From: Chitinophagaceae bacterium
GTDB lineage: Bacteria; Bacteroidota; Bacteroidia; Chitinophagales; Chitinophagaceae
Length of the DNA stretch: 5,369 nt
Direction of reading: 5' to 3'
NCBI GenBank assembly: GCA_025963615.1
Contig: JAOQAL010000152.1
Coordinates: 1-5,369, forward strand
Shown piece by piece: positions 5,276 through 5,369 of this stretch (its first letter is position 1; each line of letters starts with the position of its first letter). The position numbers and the translations under genes were made by a program. Under the pieces are notes generated by a model. It saw only the letters and a list, made by a program, of their open reading frames with translations, did not search any database and was not told the DNA's origin.

Positions 5276-5299
5276 AAAATTTACAACCTGCTAAATTTT
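5276..5299. repeat. AT-rich dyad AAAATTTA-N8-TAAATTTT
   Basis: Perfect 8-bp arms (5276-5283 and 5292-5299) flank an 8-base spacer. It lies about 70 bases before the window end and may belong to the control region of a gene beyond it. Arms made only of A and T arise easily by chance here. Confidence 0.3.
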
Positions 5300-5369
5300 C
5301 CAGTCACTTTCACCTGATTTGCAAAAACAACTTGAACAATAGAAATAATTATTACGGCACAAGCAAAGC

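Larger units (their letters stand above)
4839..5369. other. 531-bp right-hand stretch without a convincing gene
   Basis: No intact gene is recognised on either strand to the window end. Visible elements: a TTTTACG direct repeat (5030-5036, 5042-5048), a perfect palindrome (5049-5064), a GC-rich hairpin (5082-5103), a CGAGA-TGG-TCTCG hairpin (5208-5220) and an AT-rich dyad (5276-5299). A start-less open frame at 5057-5176 ends in SQYALKSVKKSEAAEIIAHL and has a coding-like composition, so it may be a relic of a lost gene, but I do not recognise it. A 66-codon frame at 4746-4946 also looks non-genic because a promoter-like module sits inside it. Confidence 0.5.

Overview
The window looks like chromosomal DNA of a Bacteroidota member, perhaps a Sphingobacteriaceae or Chitinophagaceae relative (an inference, not a species call). 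Support: intact genes mostly lack a Shine-Dalgarno sequence; three exact matches to the Bacteroidota -7 promoter element TAnnTTTG lie in non-coding positions; proteins are typical of that phylum (FhlA-type sigma-54 activator, AraC and HxlR regulators, many SDRs); genes have moderate GC content and spacers are AT-rich.

Layout. 1-626 (+) is the 3' end of a sigma-54-dependent activator, followed by two hairpins. 627-1200 holds no intact gene. It has a 56-codon frame weakly like RteC (796-966) and a frameshifted stub like the N-terminus of small excisionase-type HTH proteins (1033-1175), perhaps a decayed mobile-element control module. 1201-2115 (+) is an SDR oxidoreductase with an unexpected N-terminal signal-peptide-like extension. 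2116-2325 is a convergent spacer with inverted repeats. 2326-3189 (-) is a second SDR with its own promoter. 3245-3448 (-) is the last fragment of an AraC-type regulator. 3543-4283 (-) is a third, FabG-like SDR, divergent from the HxlR-type regulator at 4349-4768 (+). The 65-bp gap between these two holds a -7 promoter element and a near-perfect 19-bp dyad, a likely HxlR operator. 4769-5369 has no convincing gene but carries a promoter-like module related to one beside the AraC fragment, plus several dyads.

How it works together. Three divergent SDR genes lie within about 3.1 kb, two paired with a regulator. The HxlR/SDR pair looks intact: the regulator probably represses the SDR and perhaps itself. 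The AraC/SDR pair looks broken, since the regulator keeps only its last HTH while the SDR keeps a promoter. Substrates cannot be read from the sequence. I see no CRISPR array, tRNA, rRNA, intact insertion sequence or clear multi-gene defence system. The most unusual items are the signal-peptide SDR, the shared promoter-like module, and the decayed module at 796-1175.
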